NCBI GenBank assembly: GCA_037176845.1
Contig: JAYKXP010000017.1
Location: 124,001 to 188,000 of the forward strand
Reading direction: 5' to 3'
Source of the DNA: Paramarasmius palmivorus
Lineage: Eukaryota; Basidiomycota; Agaricomycetes; Agaricales; Marasmiaceae
Length of the DNA stretch: 64,000 nucleotides
Positions 22,648-33,394 of the stretch are shown piece after piece; positions within the stretch are counted from its first letter, which is position 1, and every line of letters starts with the position of its first letter. Below the pieces are notes generated by a model, which saw only the letters and a list, made by a program, of their open reading frames with translations, had not been told where the DNA came from and searched no databases. The position numbers and the translations under genes were made by a program.

Positions 22648-25079
22648 ATGGTTTTTCTTCCACCACCACCAACAGACCGACCTTCATATGCTAATGCATA
22701 CTCAAATATCCTTACTGCTCATCGTCGCTCGCCTCTGACGTCGGCCTCGTCAGTCATCATGCTCGTCGCCCCCGACGTTGACGCCATTTGTGCTGCTCGC
22801 ATGCTCGCCAGTCTCTTCAAGCAGGACGATGTCATATATCGCATAATACCAGTATCGGGAATAGCTGAATTGGAGAAGACCAGAGATGAATTGTTGGGCT
22901 ACACAGAGGTGCATAATGTGGTTTCAGTATTTCGGTTCTACGTCACTCAACATCTCGTAGCTTCATTCGCTACTTCTTATTAATATGGGTGGTATTCTGG
23001 ATTTACCATCTGAAGAGTGGTTTGGCGACTTTCCATTAAAGATGACTGTCCATGTCATCGACTCTGCACGGCCTCAAAACTTGTCCAGTTTGTTCGGCGG
23101 AGGTGAGAATGGCGAGAGGATAATAGTCTGGGATGACGGTGGAGTGGAGAAGCTCTCAGAAGAACGGAAAGCTTGGGAGGCGTTAACGGTTTGTGGTTGC
23201 TTTATCATCGTAGTCGGAAAGCTGAACAATATTCTAGTTTGAGCCAGAACCAGACTCGGATGATGAAGATGAAGACGACTACGACTCTCAAGATGAGGAT
23301 AAGGATGAAGATGAAGATGAATACGAAGAAACAGGACAACGAGGCAAACGGCGGTCACTAGGCGACGGTGACAGAGTTGGAAAGAGGAGAAAAGGAGAAG
23401 ACGATGTCAGTCTCAACCACCTTTTCCGCTCCTGCACACATGCTAATACGCGAGTATCAGCGACCGCGTCGCATGACCCGCGACGAACGCGATAGTCATC
23501 TGGCACGATTAGAGAAACACTACATGGCAGGTACATGGCACGGTCAAAGCGCGTCAGGGACGATCTATATCTTGGCTACTGCTCTAGAACGCGTCGACAA
23601 CGACCTTCTTTGGCTCGCTATCCTTGGCCTCACGTTTCAATACACAACATCCCGCATTTCCCGTGACTTTTATGAACGTTATCATTCGGTATACTATGAC
23701 GAAGTCTTTCGACTTAATCCGCCACCACCCGAGGGCGAGAAGGCGCTCAAGTCGCTAAATCCCGACGATGAAAGCATCCGCACCACCGAGGAACTTCGTT
23801 TCATGCTATACCGACATTGGAACCTTTATGATGCCATGCTACACTCAAGTTATGTGGCAGGTAGACTTGGCATATGGAGAGAAAGAGGCCGAAAGAAGTT
23901 GACTGGCCTTTTGGCGAAGATGGGGTAAGCCTTTCGTTTCCACTTGTTCTGATCTAAACTGACACATGCACCCACAGCTTCTCAATACCGCAGACACAAC
24001 AGCCGTTTCCTCACATGGACATGGATCTCAAACGCTCCCTCGTTCAAAAATTGAATGACAATGCACCAGAGTATGGCCTAGTGGAGCTTTCATACCCCTC
24101 TTTCATGCGCTGCTTTGGGTTCCGAACCCAGCCATTATCTGCAGCCGACGCAGTTGAGGGTATCAGCGCATTGTTAGATGTGGCAGGGGGAGTTCGCATG
24201 GAGGTCGAAATTGACGGGACCCGAAATGGCGGTGAATGGTTTGGTGGGGGTCGGTTATGGGAAGCGCCTGGAAGTACCTCGAGAAAGAGGAATGAAGATC
24301 GAGAGAACATTCCTCCTGGTGGACATCCCGCGGAAACGAACGCTACTTCCAAGATGAAAAAATTGGGAGACAGCGAAGGTGATGGCCAAGTCCAAAAGGA
24401 AGAAGTACCCTGGTGGGTCCGAAACTTCTGGACTGCCTATGATGCTTTGACAGAGTGAGTCCACATATTATCATTCTCATTTCGCTTGACGATGTTACTT
24501 AATTCAACTTCATCGGCATTTCTTAGCATCGGACCGCTGTGCCAGGCCCTGAAATTGTCCATGTCCTTACATCGTGCAATCATACAACGGGGGACCTCGA
24601 TCATAGACAAACAAGACATTCGAACCATGCGCAACCACCGTGTTGTTGTAATGCAGCAAGGCCCAGACCTCAGCCTGTTCTCGCATCCGGGTGTACTATC
24701 AAGACTTGCATTGTGGCTTGTCGACGCGCTTCGCGACAAACTCCCGGGTACCAACGTCAGTGTGCAGACAAAAAAGAAGAGTCTCCCATTTGTCGTCGCA
24801 TGCTTGAATGAAGCTTCGCATTCATATGTAATTGTCGGAGTTATGGCCGCGTTGGATTTTGGGGATGTGCGAAAGAAGTGGGTGTTAATTTCGTTACTAC
24901 GATGAACCGTTTCTAACGCTCATTACAGTGAATTCGGTCTCGCGTTTCTAGACGCGAAGGAAAGGTGCAATGCACGCACACGACACAGTTCATTCGATAC
25001 TAGTGTGCTCGAGATCAACACGGATGACCTCAAGATGTTTTTGGAGACGTTATGTGAAGGACCAGACGCCGGGTATTAG
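22648..25079 (+). CDS. CDC45: CDC45, DNA replication initiation factor of the CMG helicase
   Basis: Cdc45 joins Mcm2-7 and GINS to form the replicative helicase. Start MVFLPPPPTDRPSYANAYS at 22648. The N-terminal DHH-like RecJ fold shows SVIMLVAPDVDAICAARML and VHVIDSARP. An acidic low-complexity insert (EPEPDSDDEDEDD and on to RGKRRSLGDGDRVGKRRK) follows, as in other Cdc45 proteins. Then come NDLLWLAILGLTFQY, RFMLYRHWNLYDAMLHSSYV, FMRCFGFRTQPLSAADAVEG, WWVRNFWTAYDAL and LSMSLHRAIIQRGTSIIDKQ. The C-terminus has FDTSVLEINTDDLKMFLETL. Stop TAG 25077-25079. Introns occur near 22910-22980, 23190-23240, 23404-23460, 23925-23977, 24455-24527 and 24875-24927. Confidence 0.97.
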
Positions 25080-25355
25080 ATATTTCATGAGCATGGAAGT
25101 GGATTTCGAATCGTTCATATCATCCATCGTGTTGTAATTTACCCTATACTATCAGTCAGTTGTACAATGCAGTCTTTATCTTTACTTTCGGACCCATTAC
25201 AACTTTGATCCTTGGGATTTCCGGGCCCGGACTGGGACATTCAACCGAAAATTATCCAGCCTGGGAGTCGAGACCACTTTCGCCATGTGCCAACCATTCA
25301 ATGCAGTACGGGGACAAGAAAATCATTACATGTAACACATCGGTCTCAGTCTGGG

Positions 25356-27356
25356 TCAAAGAATGAGGTCCCATACACCATGGCGGTCATCCCAGGCCCT
25401 GCCCTCGTTCCGAAGAACGTTGAGCGCTTCCTGTACCTGCCACTCCCCAATTTGTTGCCATCTATCATCTCTCCGAAAATATGCCAATATTCTCTGCTTC
25501 GTCGGTCCTTTTCCAGTAGACTTGGAGCCTGCCGCGAGCGATTTAATAACCTTCTCTACCTCAATTGCAAAAAACTGCGGTGACAATGAGACGTAAGATT
25601 CCTCGTTGGCTTCGGGGTCTGATAGCACCACTTCTTCGTCGTCGTCATCGTTAGAAGATCGCTCGCTTGCCGTTGAGAAGACTGATATTGCGGTAGTGTT
25701 AGCAGTACGAGAAAGCGATTGTGAGGCGCTCTTCCAAGGACCACCGAAGATACTATCATCATCGGTGGGAAGGGGATAAACAGGACCCTCCCACAAGACG
25801 ATGCTACCTTCCTTGGCCAGATGTACAATGGTTGACCTCCACAATCGTTTCATTCTAGCTGCGGTCGATACCTCTGATCCAGGCATAGACGTAGATGCTG
25901 AGGCTGACGTCGATGGTATGCTCCTACTTGTATTCGTGTTCGCACTACCACCTTTCACTGTAGTCTTCTTCTTCGCATCTCTGGCTCTCCTCTTCGTCTC
26001 TGCCTTCACTACTCTTCTCGCCATATCGTGCAGTTCTGGCACGCGGCGCAAGAACGAGAGTGTAAATCCCCGCAGCTGCGGGGTAGAATCAGATCCTCTC
26101 CCCGATGTTCCCGATACATCTACATCTAAGATACCTGATCGAGATGGCCGGGGAGTATTAGTGGCGTCGTACGCGGATCGTCGTCGTGGGGTCTGATCAT
26201 CTAAGCGGGGACGGCGGGATGGCTTTGTGGGCGTTGCAAAACAATCCGAATCCGAATTTGAATCTTCGGCGTCTGTTGTATCAGGGTTGGTGAGCATGGT
26301 GTGGTAGTTGTCCATAAAATGTTTAACATAGATGCGAAAGGTTATGCCAGTGAGATCGCGTGAACGAAGTTTAGATGGATGCCGTAGTTTACGAGGGGAC
26401 TAAAGGGCAGTACCGTTAGTCTGGAAAACGGACAGTGTAGAGAAACCGACCTGATGAGAAGAAGCCACTGATTTCGCGGGACTAGCGGTAGCCGAGGCCA
26501 CCGGCGAGGAATTCACTTGTGTTACTAATTGGTTGGGTTCAGGTGGTATGAGGATAGGAGTGGGTATAATAAAAGGTTCGCTTGAGGAATAGTATGTGTT
26601 GTGAAGTTCCAAAACTTCTTTCCAGTGCAAAGGCTGATCGTTTGAAGACGAGGATTTCTCTGTAGCAAAGACTCAGACATGAAATACTCAAGGTATGAGA
26701 ATACTGACCGATGGTCGTTGCAATGATTTGCCGCGATTCAAAATGCTGGACAACTTTGCCAGATACGTGAACATGGTCGCCTATGCGTGCCAAAGGTTTC
26801 GGAAGCGGAGCTAGGCCATTTGCTAGATGTTGGTTCTTTGCTTGCAAGTCTGTCTTTGTCTTTGATTTGGATTGAGAAGGTTTCGTCGGAGATGGAGGAG
26901 TATTTGCACATCTGTGTTGGCAATCTATCACAGCCGTTCCATCATCCACTGTCCAAAATTGAGAACCAAGTTCAGATTCCTCGATAGTGTGTGCATACCA
27001 GTGTAGATGATTCTCTTCTCCAGGATCTGCACACCAACAATCAAGCCAACTAATTTGACATTCCTGCACGGTACTCGCTTCAGCCAATAGAAATCTTCTC
27101 CTGTACTCTATCAGACCTTCGGCGCACACACACAAGTTAGAAACAAAGACAAACCTGCATTCTGTCGCAAATTTAACACATCTCTGATGAAACATGTCGC
27201 TGTGGCTTCTGGTTTCAGTACCCAGTTGAAGATGTCTGCACTTGTTGGGACTGGTTCGCTTGGAGGTTCAGGGCTTGGTTTCCTTCGTTTTCTAGGAGTC
27301 AAAAATACAGAACCAGATGTAGAAGTAGTGTGTTCAATGATAGAAGTAAGGCTCAT
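25356..27356 (-). CDS. STN1: Stn1-type telomere-capping protein (CST complex)
   Basis: OB-fold subunit of the CST complex that caps telomeres and aids lagging-strand fill-in. Start MSLTSIIEHTTSTSGSVF at 27356. The OB-fold core reads IFNWVLKPEATATCFIRDVL, FWTVDDGTAVIDCQHR, PLARIGDHVHVSGKVVQHFE and SRQIIATTI, then HWKEVLELHNTYYS, the usual Stn1 ending of the fold. A long Ser/Pro-rich linker (26400-26600) leads into SRDLTGITFRIYVKHFMDNY and a disordered basic middle. The C-terminus reads FRRDDRWQQIGEWQVQEALN, a winged-helix segment like the C-terminal domain of other Stn1 proteins, and ends VWDLIL at 25356. The whole order matches fission-yeast-type Stn1 with an enlarged linker. Confidence 0.85.
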
Positions 27357-27500
27357 AAAGGCAAAACTCTATAGTCGTGGTGGTGGTAAGTGAGAGAGAG
27401 ACAAGACCGGAACCGCCGCGCGTGATCGTGTTCATTCTTACTCACCATCATCTTGGACTCTGTCAAATTTTCTTCTTCTTCTTCTTCTGCACCTTTAAAA
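27357..27500. promoter_or_regulatory. STN1/PAM18 divergent promoter
   Basis: A 144-base spacer between start codons. It carries a TTC repeat at about 27470-27488 just before the PAM18 ATG. No named element recognised. Confidence 0.45.
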
Positions 27501-27871
27501 ATGCCAGACTTGGGAGACTATGCACTCATTGGATTCGGTGCAGTGGCTACGGTGTTTGTTGGGAGACGTATGTTGAGCAGAGGTGCAAAGGGTCCTGCAG
27601 AGTGGGCCAAGGGAGGATTCAAGTCGAAAATGGACCGGAATGAAGCACTCTCCGTTCTTGGGCTCAAGTATGAGATCTTTTCTTGTATTTTTGTATTGTA
27701 TTACCTCTAATTCGACCTTTCAGAGATGGTCCAAAAATCCGAAATCAACTAAAAGATGCACACCGACAAATTATGTTGGCAAACCACCCGGATAGAGGAG
27801 GCTCACCATACCTCGCAAGTAAAATCAACGAAGCAAAAGATTTGATAGAGAAACAAGACAAGAGACGTTGA
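27501..27871 (+). CDS. PAM18: PAM18/TIM14, J-protein of the mitochondrial import motor
   Basis: Stimulates mtHsp70 at the TIM23 channel. It is 104 residues: a short N-terminus, one membrane segment ([18 protein letters not shown], about residues 8-25), then a J-domain with the HPD motif at residues 77-79 in [20 protein letters not shown] and end [10 protein letters not shown]. One intron (about 27670-27722) splits GLK|DGPKIR. This is the compact form of the family, without a long intermembrane-space N-terminal extension. Confidence 0.95.
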
Positions 27872-28231
27872 TAGACATGAACAAGTTTCATTTTTCATTG
27901 TGGAACAGTGTGTTTTTCTCTGGCGGCTCTGGCACTCCTCCACTCAGACCTTTTTTTTTCAGGATCATATACTACTTTTTTCTGTGCATTTATTGTATCG
28001 ATACCACCCATCTCTGCCGGATAATAACTACATTTTCATAGACGAACTCGAATCGAAAACGAAAGTTGACCCAAGACCAAAGCCCCTGACTTGAAAAGTT
28101 CTGACTGAAAGTCTGAGACTGCCCGGAGCCTGCAAAGGTTTCACCGAGTCTCTCCCCCACAAGTGAATCGCCACCTGGTCTCAAACATGCAGTTGGTCTC
28201 ATACCTAGTCTCAAACATCCATCCGTGGATG

Positions 28232-28238
28232 TATAAAA
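28232..28238 (+). promoter_or_regulatory. TATA box of the C2H2-RING gene
   Basis: TATAAAA about 125 bases before the ATG at 28363. The imperfect direct repeat CTGGTCTCAAACATG / CTAGTCTCAAACATC lies just upstream at about 28177-28220 and could be a factor-binding pair. Confidence 0.45.
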
Positions 28239-28362
28239 TCCTGTCCCCTTCTCCGCAAAATACCATCTGCCTCTTGACTTTCAACTGTCATCAGCTCGAA
28301 AGCCTCCTTCTGCACTTTACCATCTCAACAACCACCTTCTACCTCTGCCAAACTCTATCACC

Positions 28363-29141
28363 ATGTCTTCTATGAAACGTTGTTTCAGTTCTTCCCAACA
28401 ACGGGAGATACCATACTGCTCTCTCTGCGACCAATACTTCCACAACAAAGCTCAGCTACACCAGCACTTTGAGGACACGCCAACGCATCCAAGGTGTAAA
28501 ACTTGCAAGCGTAGCTTCCTCAATAAGAACTCTTTGCGTAGCGTGAGCAACTACATTTCTTCAACCTTTTTTTACTTTACTGACTTTGACATCTAGCATT
28601 ACGTTCTATCCAGTCGTCACCATTATTGCAGGGATTGCAACAAGAACTTCAAGTCCGCTTCAGGACTGCGAGTACATCTCGAACACCATCCCGCTCACAT
28701 CGGTGACGAAGATGACTACTATGACCTGGACCCCGTCAAGTATCCCTCTGGATGGGAGGATGCTCAGGGTGCAGAACAAGATCGTCTCGCCAACAAGGAA
28801 GACCCTATCTCCACGAATGACTCTGAACCAACAATGTCCCGAGTCGAAGTGACCAAGAAGATATTAGCTATGAAGCAACGCATGGCTAACAAACCCGCAA
28901 AGAAATTCGCCCAGAGCTGCCCTGTATGTCTCTCGACACCCAAGTCGATGAGTGCAGCTCGATGTGGACATTTGTTCTGTACTTCGTAAGTCTTTATCGC
29001 CTCTCTCTTCTTCCACTCAGGCTCACTGAACTCAACAGGTGTATTCGTCATGCCTTTGAAACAACCCACGGATGCCCTTCTTGCCGTCAACCCGGCTTGG
29101 AGACGCAACTCAGAAAGCTCAGCTTGAACACCACCTCATGA
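28363..29141 (+). CDS. C2H2 zinc-finger plus RING-finger protein, putative E3 ubiquitin ligase
   Basis: The N-terminus holds C2H2-like fingers: YCSLCDQYFHNKAQLHQHF (with THP) and CKTCKRSF with a His pair after the intron. A further finger reads YCRDCNKNFKSASGLRVHLE with HHPAH. An acidic spacer follows, then a C3HC4 RING: SCPVCLSTPKSMSAARCGHL, FCTSCIRHAF and GCPSCRQPG. Two introns (28541-28597 at SLRS|HYVL, and 28987-29039 at CTS|CIRH) keep the frame. The RING has all eight zinc ligands, so E3 activity is likely. The combination is common in agaricomycetes, but the substrate is unknown. Confidence 0.8.
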
Positions 29142-29311
29142 CGACGTGCAGTACAAGTTCAAAACGGACAATTGTATCATCCCTTTATATATTTAAGATA
29201 CCTACGGACATTCTGCGCCAATAAACAAAACATTATATTCATGCCCCATCACTTCGCTTTGACACTCGCGAATTTTCGCGTTCTCTGAGATTACCTAAGA
29301 CAACTTTTTCC

Positions 29312-30023
29312 ATGTTGGCCACTTCGTTGAAGCAGGCAACAAGGTCCTTGCCCTTCTCTCTCCGGATATCGTCTTCAAGTTCTCGTTTAATTCACTCAAC
29401 TCCAGCCAGAAAGGATGCACAATCCAAAGAAGCTCTAGAAATTCTCTCCAGCTCACCCGACCCTTCATCCCAAGGCTATAACGCCTACCTCGCCGCATGG
29501 TCTTCGTCCAAAAACAAGTCAAACCAGCCCCCATTAATGAACATTCCCCCTCAGGAAGATCCTCTCTTACATTATCTCGCATCTCGTATCATGCGGAACG
29601 GGAACAGAACTCGCGCATCACGAACCATTTCGCGTACACTTCTTCACCTGCACGCATGGACCCGTCAACCACCTCTTCCTATACTCCGACAAGCTATTTT
29701 TGCTCTCGCTCCTGCTGCGAGAGTGGCTAGTCAAACACACGGAGCGAAGATCATCCAGCAGCCCATGCCGCTGAGTGAAAAGAAGGGGATCTACTATGCA
29801 GTCAAATGGCTGTTGGAGGAAGTTGAAGGACGTAACGGGGGGCCGACTTTAGAAGAGAGGTTGGCTAGGGAGATCATATTACTGGTTAAGGGGGAGAGCA
29901 AGGCACTGGACAAGAAGGCAACGTTCCACAAGCTTGCAATGAGCAACCGGTATGTGGCATGAAACATTTTTTCCTTGGTTCGTTTCTGACGTGTAGACGT
30001 ATTACAGTGGTAATCTGCGGTGA
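29312..30023 (+). CDS. RSM7: Mitochondrial small-subunit ribosomal protein uS7m
   Basis: Homologue of bacterial S7 for mitochondrial ribosomes. The N-terminus MLATSLKQATRSLPFSLRIS is a presequence ending near HSTPARK. The S7 core includes PLLHYLASRIMRNGNRTRAS, RTLLHLHAWTRQPPLPILRQ, AIFALAPAARVAS, then GIYYAVKWLLEEVE and TFHKLAMSNR. Read without splicing the frame would end NRYVA at 29962. An intron 29950-30007 (GTATGT..TTACAG) instead gives SNRGNLR with TGA at 30021-30023, which matches the usual uS7m ending (NRG). I prefer the spliced form. Confidence 0.92.
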
Positions 30024-30548
30024 CATCTCTCTAATGTGGTATCTACACGCATAAGTTCTGTTTGAGGTGCGAGACCCCGTATTAACCATGGCCTGTGATT
30101 TGCTGTCTGACTGTAATTGGGCAGAGCACCGATTTGACATATGATGATTGGAAGTCTGTTCCTATTTCTGCGGATAATTGGCAAAATGTCATTTAGAATC
30201 ACCCCATGTGTCCTTTAGTTGCCACGAGCTATTCAGTGCCCTCGAATGTTGCGTTCGCTGAGTTCAAAATCTATCCACCTTCCTGTCGGGATCGTTCTGC
30301 CTATATCCGTGTTACTTCTTTGGCATCATGAATTGGCTTCCAGAAACGCTATCACAAAATCAAATACGAAAGTTTGGAATTAGGAATCTAAAAGCCATGT
30401 TCTAAACGACAAACTTTTAAAGACCAGTCGCGTCGGTTTTCGCACGACGCAGAAAAGGATTTAATCGCACGTGGGCCCGTAAATGAAACGACTATTCTTT
30501 GAGTGGTGCATTATCAAAAAGTCTTAGAATACCACGTTACTACACACG
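30024..30548. other. Gap between convergent RSM7 and MSS51
   Basis: About 0.5 kb of presumed 3' flanks of two convergent genes. Only short open stretches; no repeat or RNA gene recognised. Confidence 0.5.
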
Positions 30549-32333
30549 CTATCGAGTGAAGAGATTCTCGAAGAAGCTTCGTTCTTGGATATCTCTGCTC
30601 TTTCCTCTAATACCCCAGATTCCCCAATTTGTCTTCACCATCACTCTCGGATCGAAGTCTGCCACTTCCCACTTTTCACTCCCAAATGGATTAGGTCCAG
30701 GTGTAACGATCCATTCAAACTCGCCCGCTACGCCGGGAGCCGTCGAGAGAGATTTCACATCTCGCTCAACATCGGCTGGTGAAAACCCTGTGACGAAAAT
30801 GGGGCACTTTGATGCCAGGAGCATAGGAAGTACGGGGCCCCATTCCGTGGGTGAACTGATCTGCAGCAGGGGCTCACCCGATTCGTCTGTCGATGTTGGA
30901 GAGGGGAATCCGAATCCGGGGGAGAAAAAGAAGAAGACATCACTGTAGGGATCGAGTGTTTCTTCGAAAAGATGATGGACATCGGCGTAATTTGACTGTA
31001 GGCCGGATATCGACATCTGATAGGAATAAGGAGTCGTGTATGATGGAACGCCATAGCGTGTTAAGGAAGACCTTGTCCACTTGAGCGCTGGGATCGGAGC
31101 TGGGGTCGGAGGCTGATAAACGTTCGGCACGTAGAGTGGTTTTTCCGCCACTTCTGTGCTGGTAGATCCTTCTGACGCCGGATCCTTTGCCACATCTGAG
31201 GATGACGCTAAAGGTTCTTGCGCATCATTAGAACTCGATGCACTCCCCTGTTCAGACTTCTGAGGTATATCTTCGGGCTGATGCTGAAGTTCCTCATCAT
31301 TTTTCTGTGCCTGAGCTTGCCTTGGAAGAGAAACCTGAGGCCCGACAAACAGGACGTGAAAGTTGGAAGCGGGGAACAGAAATCCGAGCTGTTCCCAAAC
31401 ATGAGGAGGTAGCGAAGATTCTGCGCGGGCGCCGAGGACGAATATTCGAACCTGTGGTTTTCCTACGGATGCCTCGTGCGTCTCTGGTGCACCAGGTTCG
31501 ACGTGAAGTGTTGACCTGATAGCTAAAGACCCCGTTATCGCGGCAGGCACTCTAGTAGAAAATGAAAAGCTTACCAGCCATGGAACGACTTCCTTCTGGA
31601 GTCAGACGTTGATTGTTAAGCATGAGGGAGCTGTGTTGATGCAAAACACTTCCAATGGTCATAGGATAAGTGAGCAATTTACTAGCGTGTCTGCGAGACC
31701 TCTCGGTGTCCATGGAGTTGAAACCACGCGTGTACCAGAAAACATCCCAGTTAGCAAAGGAAATAGCTTCCTCATATCCCTGCGGACCTAAGCATACGCA
31801 CATGCATTCAGTCCTTTGCAAATTCCAACAGAGAGCATGTCCCACACACCTGGTAATTCAAACTCGGGAAACTTCCTTCCACTACGCAAGTCGTGCTCGT
31901 CTTCATTTGCTTCTCGAAGTCTAGAGCAGTACTTTTCGTGTTCTTTGTCCTCCTTCCAATGTTCCTCCGAGCAATGAGTTGGCCAGCCACAGTCTGGACA
32001 TTCGAACTGCACAGTTTTTGGTTGGGCCTGCGTGTGTGCATGTGCATGGTTATGACCTGCAACACAGACTGGACATGGAGCCATCTTCGATATCACTTCT
32101 CCCCGTGCTCGAACTTGAGGGAAAGGCGACTTGGAGAAGGGGTGAAACAGGTCATCTTCGGAGAGTAGCGGGACTGGTTCTGGAGGTTCCTGTTTTTCGT
32201 TCGCCTTGGACTTTCTGAAAAGTCCTAGAAAAGTCCTTGTCTGGCTGATTGAAGGGTTTCTGAAGGATATTCGAGGACGAAGAGTACGAAGAAGACGCGT
32301 GTTCGACCTCTGGCAGACCAGCGGAAAGGCCAT
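30549..32333 (-). CDS. MSS51: MSS51-like activator of mitochondrial COX1 translation
   Basis: In yeast Mss51 activates COX1 mRNA translation and chaperones Cox1. The Met at 32333 opens an Arg-rich presequence (TRLLRTLRPRISFRNPSISQ, then RTFLGLFRK). A MYND-like zinc region follows: APCPVCVAG, FECPDCGWPTHCSEEHWKED and HEKYC. The CPV and CPD steps resemble the Cys-Pro heme regulatory motifs reported for yeast Mss51. Downstream signatures are WDMLSVGICKGLN, SFANWDVFWYTRGFNSMD, SKLLTYPMTIGSVLHQHSSL and DVHHLFEETLDPYSDVFFFF. An acidic, Ser-rich insert at about 31130-31330 is not conserved. The end is DFDPRVMVKTNWGIWGIRGK and the stop lies at 30549. Confidence 0.93.
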
Positions 32334-32448
32334 GAATTTTGTGGGCGCTTAGAATCTTCGTTGCCGACCCGTTTCGCCGCCGGCGTTTATTTTGTCCTAT
32401 TGTCCAGCAGCCTCTGACTCAAAAAAAAATTCTTTGCTCTCCACCATC
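32334..32448. promoter_or_regulatory. MSS51/HIS3 divergent promoter with a Gcn4-type site
   Basis: The 115-base spacer holds a perfect TGACTCA at 32415-32421, 28 bases before the HIS3 ATG, followed by an A-run. TGACTCA is the site of Gcn4/CpcA, the general amino-acid control activator, and HIS3 is its textbook target. Confidence 0.6.
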
Positions 32449-33201
32449 ATGTCGTCTCGTCAAGCATCTGTGTCTCGTACCACCAGCGAAACTTCAATAG
32501 AAGTATCGATAAATCTCGATTGTGCACCAGGAAATGGGGTCACCCAAACCATTGATGTCTCGACAGGAATCGGTTTTCTTGACCATGTATGTGAATACTT
32601 GCTAAACCATTAACCCTGGACTGATTTTCTCATTGAGATGTACACCGCACTAGCAAAACACGGTGGAATGTCGCTTACCATGAAATGTAAAGGCGATCTG
32701 TGGATCGACGATCACCATACAGCAGAAGACAGTGCAATCGCTCTTGGGACAGCGTTCAAGCAAGCTTTGGGCGAGGTCCGTGGGATTAGAAGATATGGAA
32801 CTGGCTTTGCTCCTCTTGACGAGGTGAGCCGTCATGTTGGTACCCTTCTATAGAAGTTAATCCCCGTCGCTTCAGGCCCTTTCTCGAGCAGTCATTGACA
32901 TCTGTTCACGACCTTACTGCGTGACCGATCTCGGCCTCAGAAGAGAAAAAATTGGTGATCTATCGACGGAGATGATTCCTCACATCTTTTACTCGTTCGC
33001 AATTGCGTCCGGATGCACTCTTCATGTCGACGTCTTACGCGGGGAAAATGATCACCATCGGTGAGTCCTTGCATCGGTCTCTTTTCATCTCTCACCGCTA
33101 CTAGTGCCGAGTCTGCATTCAAAGCGCTCGCTCTTGCCATACGGCAAGCGATCGAAAGAACTGGAAGCAACGATGTTCCAAGCACGAAGGGCGTTCTCTG
33201 A
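32449..33201 (+). CDS. HIS3: Imidazoleglycerol-phosphate dehydratase, histidine biosynthesis
   Basis: Dehydrates imidazole glycerol phosphate to imidazole acetol phosphate. Start [20 protein letters not shown] at 32449. Manganese-binding motifs are in place: [15 protein letters not shown], then [28 protein letters not shown]-like [12 protein letters not shown], and the second half-site [20 protein letters not shown]. Introns (about 32588-32638, 32823-32876 and 33061-33105) fall between these motifs. It ends [10 protein letters not shown] with TGA 33199-33201. About 210 residues, the normal size for a monofunctional fungal enzyme. Confidence 0.97.
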
Positions 33202-33394
33202 TCCGGAATTATACCACAGAATCATATATCAGCCTAGATGTTGCCAAGGATGTCTTTCTCACCCGTGCGACAGATGGGACATCGTACGTGTATCTAGGCA
33301 TGTCCTCAAGAATAGAATTACTATACAATACATACTCAAATGCCTTCAAAGCCCCTTCACACTCCTATAAATATCAACTCATTCCTCACATCCC

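Noticed and set aside
30499..30948. 149-codon plus-strand frame opposite MSS51
   Set aside because: It is the antisense shadow of conserved MSS51 coding sequence.
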